Positions 60,801 to 64,000 of a DNA stretch of 64,000 nucleotides are shown here, one piece after another (the stretch's first letter is position 1; the number at the start of each line of letters is the position of its first letter). The translations under genes were made by a program, and so were the position numbers. Below the pieces are notes generated by a model. The model made no database searches. It was not told the DNA's origin and saw only the letters and a list, made by a program, of their open reading frames with translations. The stretch comes from Sinohyriopsis cumingii (lineage: Eukaryota; Mollusca; Bivalvia; Unionida; Unionidae), in the NCBI GenBank assembly GCA_028554795.2, contig CM068835.1, positions 35,544,401 through 35,608,400 on the forward strand, given 5' to 3'.

Positions 60801-62137
60801 CCGGAACTTAACTGAAAAGGAAGTTCTGTCCCCAAAATGCTTCCTATGAAAACACAAGGACGGTACAATATTTCCCTTAGCCCTCTCATCTCACACTACA
60901 CCCAGCCTATCATCAGATAACGGCTATTACATTTCTTCGGTCAAGTATTCAATCACATCGAGATACTCGTACTTTCTTGTATGGTAAAACAACGTCGTAA
61001 TAACAGCACAGTATCAATCACTTCTCATACATACATCAATAAACTGCGTCACATCAGTACATATTCCTAATCCCATTATACTACACAATATCACATCAAT
61101 CAGACGCATTTCTTTACATTTCAACTCATACAAAGTGCACAAATATTCAAAGATCCACGCTCTGATATGTCCATACATCCATAATAAATAATCTTACACA
61201 CTTAAACCATTTTCCAGATTCACAATTCAAGCATGTGTAAAATCTAACATATCACATGAATAAATGCACTACGAAGTGACCTAATAGCGAATTAAAAAAT
61301 TAATCTGACCACAGTCTAACAATCTACATAATTCTCTACATAATACTCAAGCTCTTTCCTCAAATACTCATGTAAATTAAACACTACAAAGGTAATTCTA
61401 CGTACTAACGATCCTAGTAATTAAATATACATACTACACATAATTACAATTAAAATGCCGTACTATTCTGCAAAAATCGAGCAAATAACTTACTGACCTT
61501 TACGAAGCTTTGTCTTTCCTTATAATCTCCTCTCTAAGTTTTACCGCCAAATTTCGAGTGGCTTCCTCGGAGTAATCCTATATTACTCAACAATCTTCCT
61601 AGGCGAGATTAAATTTTTGCTTGCTAGTTAGAAGTTTTAATTCGGATCGAAATTGTTATCACACCCTCTGTCTCAATTCCGATTTGGTGTCGTGGTGACC
61701 CAATCTAATCACACTTAACGGACAATGTCCTTCTCGCTGTCTGTCCACGTGTGGATGGATTTAGAACACGCCCCGTTCCCCCTCGCGGGTTCCTCTGCTC
61801 TTAGGACTAAGCTGTAGTACATAGGTGGGAAGTCGCTCGATCTAACGCCCGTACCGATCCAAGATGCCGGGTCTTCTCTCTGGTCACGGTAACCTGGCGT
61901 AAGAGATTAATTCTAGCATGGGCCAATGTCCAGACATCAAATCATGGCTTGTAATAATATCTTAGTTTATACACGACTTACGAACTGGGGCTGAGCAAAC
62001 TTGACACTTAGGTTGGGTAATTTCAATTCAGACAGTGGCTCTGTCATTTAATCATTGAGTTCCCTTAAGAAAATCGAAGCTATCACTTTGTTTGTAGACA
62101 TATCTTTTAAGACCTTTATCTCTTCTTTTTTTATCAG
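57878..62137. other. Intron between CCP exons 5 and 6
   Basis: About 4.3 kb. A short element-like unit lies at 58678-58834. A pyrimidine-rich stretch around 60590-60720 is noted without a call. No exon seen. Confidence 0.6.
58678..58834. mobile_element. Possible short hAT-like non-autonomous element
   Basis: The ends CAGTGGCGTACCA and, reversed, CAGTAGCGTACTA form imperfect 13-bp inverted repeats around 157 bp. I do not see a clean target duplication, so this is tentative. Confidence 0.4.
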
Positions 62138-62308
62138 TTTGTGAGAATCCTCCACTGGTGCCGAACTCAAGTCCTAGTGCCAGCCGAACCCTGGACGGTC
62201 GTGCAGTGTCATACACCTGCCATGCGAACTATGTTGGTATTGGGAACAATGAGGTGTCCTGCATGCCAGACGGCACTTGGAGCAAATCAACCTACGTTTG
62301 TACTAGAA
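62138..62308 (+). CDS. PAN-CCP gene, CCP/Sushi exon 6
   Basis: A 171-nt phase 1-1 exon: VCENPPLVPNSSPSASRTL, then SYTCHANYVGIGNNEVSC, then PDGTWSKSTYVCTR. It is nearly a copy of exon 3 (46703-46873). Acceptor ATCAG, donor GTACAT. The gene probably continues past the window. Confidence 0.88.
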
Positions 62309-64000
62309 GTACATATTATAATTCGATCTCTTTTGTTCTTCTACCTGTCATCAAAATCGATTTATGCAAGAATTTGGTATTACTTTGTGACTTTTTCAGC
62401 CAGTGAAATGTCATCATTTGCGTTCTCTAGTGCACTGCTCACCATTTGACGTTGGTAAACACGACCTCTGCCTACTTATACCATTTGGCCCTGGAGTCTG
62501 TCTCGTTTTATACGCATTTTCGATTCGCCATAACGATGATAGCGCCGCCCACTCTGTAAAATAGCGATCCATTTGAAAACCAATGTATGTATTAATGAAA
62601 ATATAAAATATCATACAAAGTACCATGCATCAGCAGAAGAAACAGAAAATGTCAAGAAAATTTTATTTTTTAAAATGTTGAAGTGATGACTATTAGAATG
62701 TATATATGTTATATAGTGGCTATCATTAAGGTATTAGAACTGGTCTAACAAGCCAGGTGAGAAGCTTACAGCCTGCTTGTGATGACGAAATAAATTCACA
62801 CCTAGCCAGTGATAGCAATGGCTGCCACCTGTTAAAGTTTCTTTGATGGGGGTGAGTGTAGACGGCAATCCATCTATTCTTATTGAACTCAACTTTTGTT
62901 TTGAAATTTGACTCGAAAACATGTTACGTTAACAATTACTGTGCTAGATCAACTGATTCAGTCCTTAAATTGATATTTATTTCAGTTACAATTTACGGAT
63001 CATTTGGAAACGGCGGTAAAAGCAAGAACACGCGTTTTAGTAGGAATCTTCTGGTGGCAGTGGTATTTCCTAAAAACGAGAGATCCACAAGGAGAAGTAG
63101 TTTCATTCACTAGTTATTTTGAAAATGAATTTTTGACTCTGTATATTTATGAAAATCCACCAACATTGAAGATAATCACTCGGGTATTAAGAAACTAATA
63201 CATCTTATGTAGCGCGTGCATTGATTGTTGTTTGAATTAATTCGTATAAATCATAGAAAAATATCATTTAAAAAATGTTACAGAGTGAATCAAGCAGAAG
63301 ATCCTGGCCTTAGCCAACTATTTTTGAATAAACCTGAAATATGCATTTATTCTGTTTTTAAGCGTAACTGACACATTAACAGCAGACCTAAAACACCAAC
63401 ATGAGGTAGTAACACAAAAGCAAACAGTGGCATAAACTGGTCACATCTGAAGAAAAAATCCCAATCTGAATAGTTCCAAAGAAACGAACTAGTTACCTAT
63501 ATTTAATGTAAGAGGACATGCCATGGTCACTTGGTAAGAAAGGTAGACAGTCTGCCCAGGCCCCACAGGTCAAACAGGATCAGATATAGTTAAAAACTTG
63601 TTACTCATACTCGCTTAACCACCTGCCTTCTTGGTTACTTATTCTTGAGACTCACATAAGTAGATAAACTGCCATCGGGTACCTGCCTTCTTGGTTACTT
63701 ATTCTTGAGACTTACATAGGTAGATAAACTGCCATCGGGTACCTGCCTTTTTGGTTACTTATTCTTGAGACTTACATAGGTAGATAAACTGCCATCGGGT
63801 ACCAACCAGATGCAAAGTGGATCGTTCTGCTGACATGAGTAGATCTATCTGTCCAAATCACTTCTTCCTTCCTTATGCACGATATGTAGCAAATTGTGCA
63901 GAAATTAGACAGTTCAGTTCCATGATTCATAGTGGTCTTCCGGAACACACTAATTGAAATGATTTGATACGCCTTTTGGTTCACATTTACATTTCCAAGA
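62309..64000. other. Intron or downstream sequence after CCP exon 6
   Basis: The part up to about 63350 is a diverged duplicate of 46874-48900. A 60-bp tandem repeat lies at 63621-63800. No further exon recognised before the window ends. Confidence 0.6.
63621..63800. repeat. 60-bp tandem repeat, three copies
   Basis: The unit ACCTGCCTTCTTGGTTACTT continues to GCCATCGGGT; three copies differ at a few bases only. Confidence 0.95.

Noticed and set aside
60669-60889. Overlapping Arg/Gly-rich frames on the minus strand
   Set aside because: Pyrimidine-rich sequence with no domain, splice or promoter support.

Overview
This is invertebrate nuclear DNA: AT-rich, full of microsatellites and interspersed repeats, with intron-bearing genes. 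The combination of PAN/Apple and Sushi (CCP) exons, the repeat types and large Polinton-like DNA elements suggests a lophotrochozoan, probably a mollusc. The species call is inference only.

Positions 1941-33356 are dominated by two nested Polinton/Maverick (polintovirus, adintovirus-like) elements. The inner element (B, 4611-24313, about 19.7 kb) is nearly intact. It has near-identical terminal inverted repeats of about 320-330 bp that start with AGTAGT and are flanked by a near-match 6-bp target duplication. It carries the Polinton core set, mostly on the minus strand: adenain-like protease, double-jelly-roll major capsid protein, core protein, penton-like minor capsid protein, two-helix membrane protein, chromodomain integrase, basic virion-type proteins, packaging ATPase and protein-primed family B DNA polymerase. 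Accessory genes include a BIR (IAP-like) protein, a pair of F-box-like paralogues and a double zinc-knuckle protein. The polymerase is split by a frame change and one small gene has an in-frame stop, so the copy is probably just past functional.

The most unusual feature of B is a set of five small genes: three tandem cassettes at 4.9-7.1 kb, one at 22.9-23.5 kb and one at 23.7-24.0 kb. Each ends 20-30 nt before a sequence that matches the metazoan histone mRNA 3' stem-loop (GGCCCTTTTCAGGGCC type), usually followed by ACCCA and then a purine-rich GAAAAGA element at U7-snRNA spacing. The outermost two signals lie inside the inverted repeats. Capsid-type genes and the zinc-knuckle gene have ordinary AATAAA signals instead. 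The three tandem cassettes also share a promoter motif next to a TATA-like box.

The outer element (A) is old and decayed. Its inverted repeats are at 1941-3190 and 32423-33356. It keeps broken copies, on the plus strand, of ATPase, basic proteins, integrase, membrane protein, penton and major capsid genes (25130-32420). One of these is interrupted by a 321-bp hAT-type element with 8-bp target duplications. B sits in CA/CG-rich minisatellite DNA within A.

From 33.4 kb to the end is host sequence. A secreted-type gene (signal peptide, PAN domain, then at least six CCP exons, all joined by phase-1 introns) runs on the plus strand from 40226 past 62308. A decayed tandem copy of its 5' half lies at 34027-37070. 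The introns hold microsatellites, a SINE-like repeat, satellite arrays and fragments of non-LTR retrotransposons.
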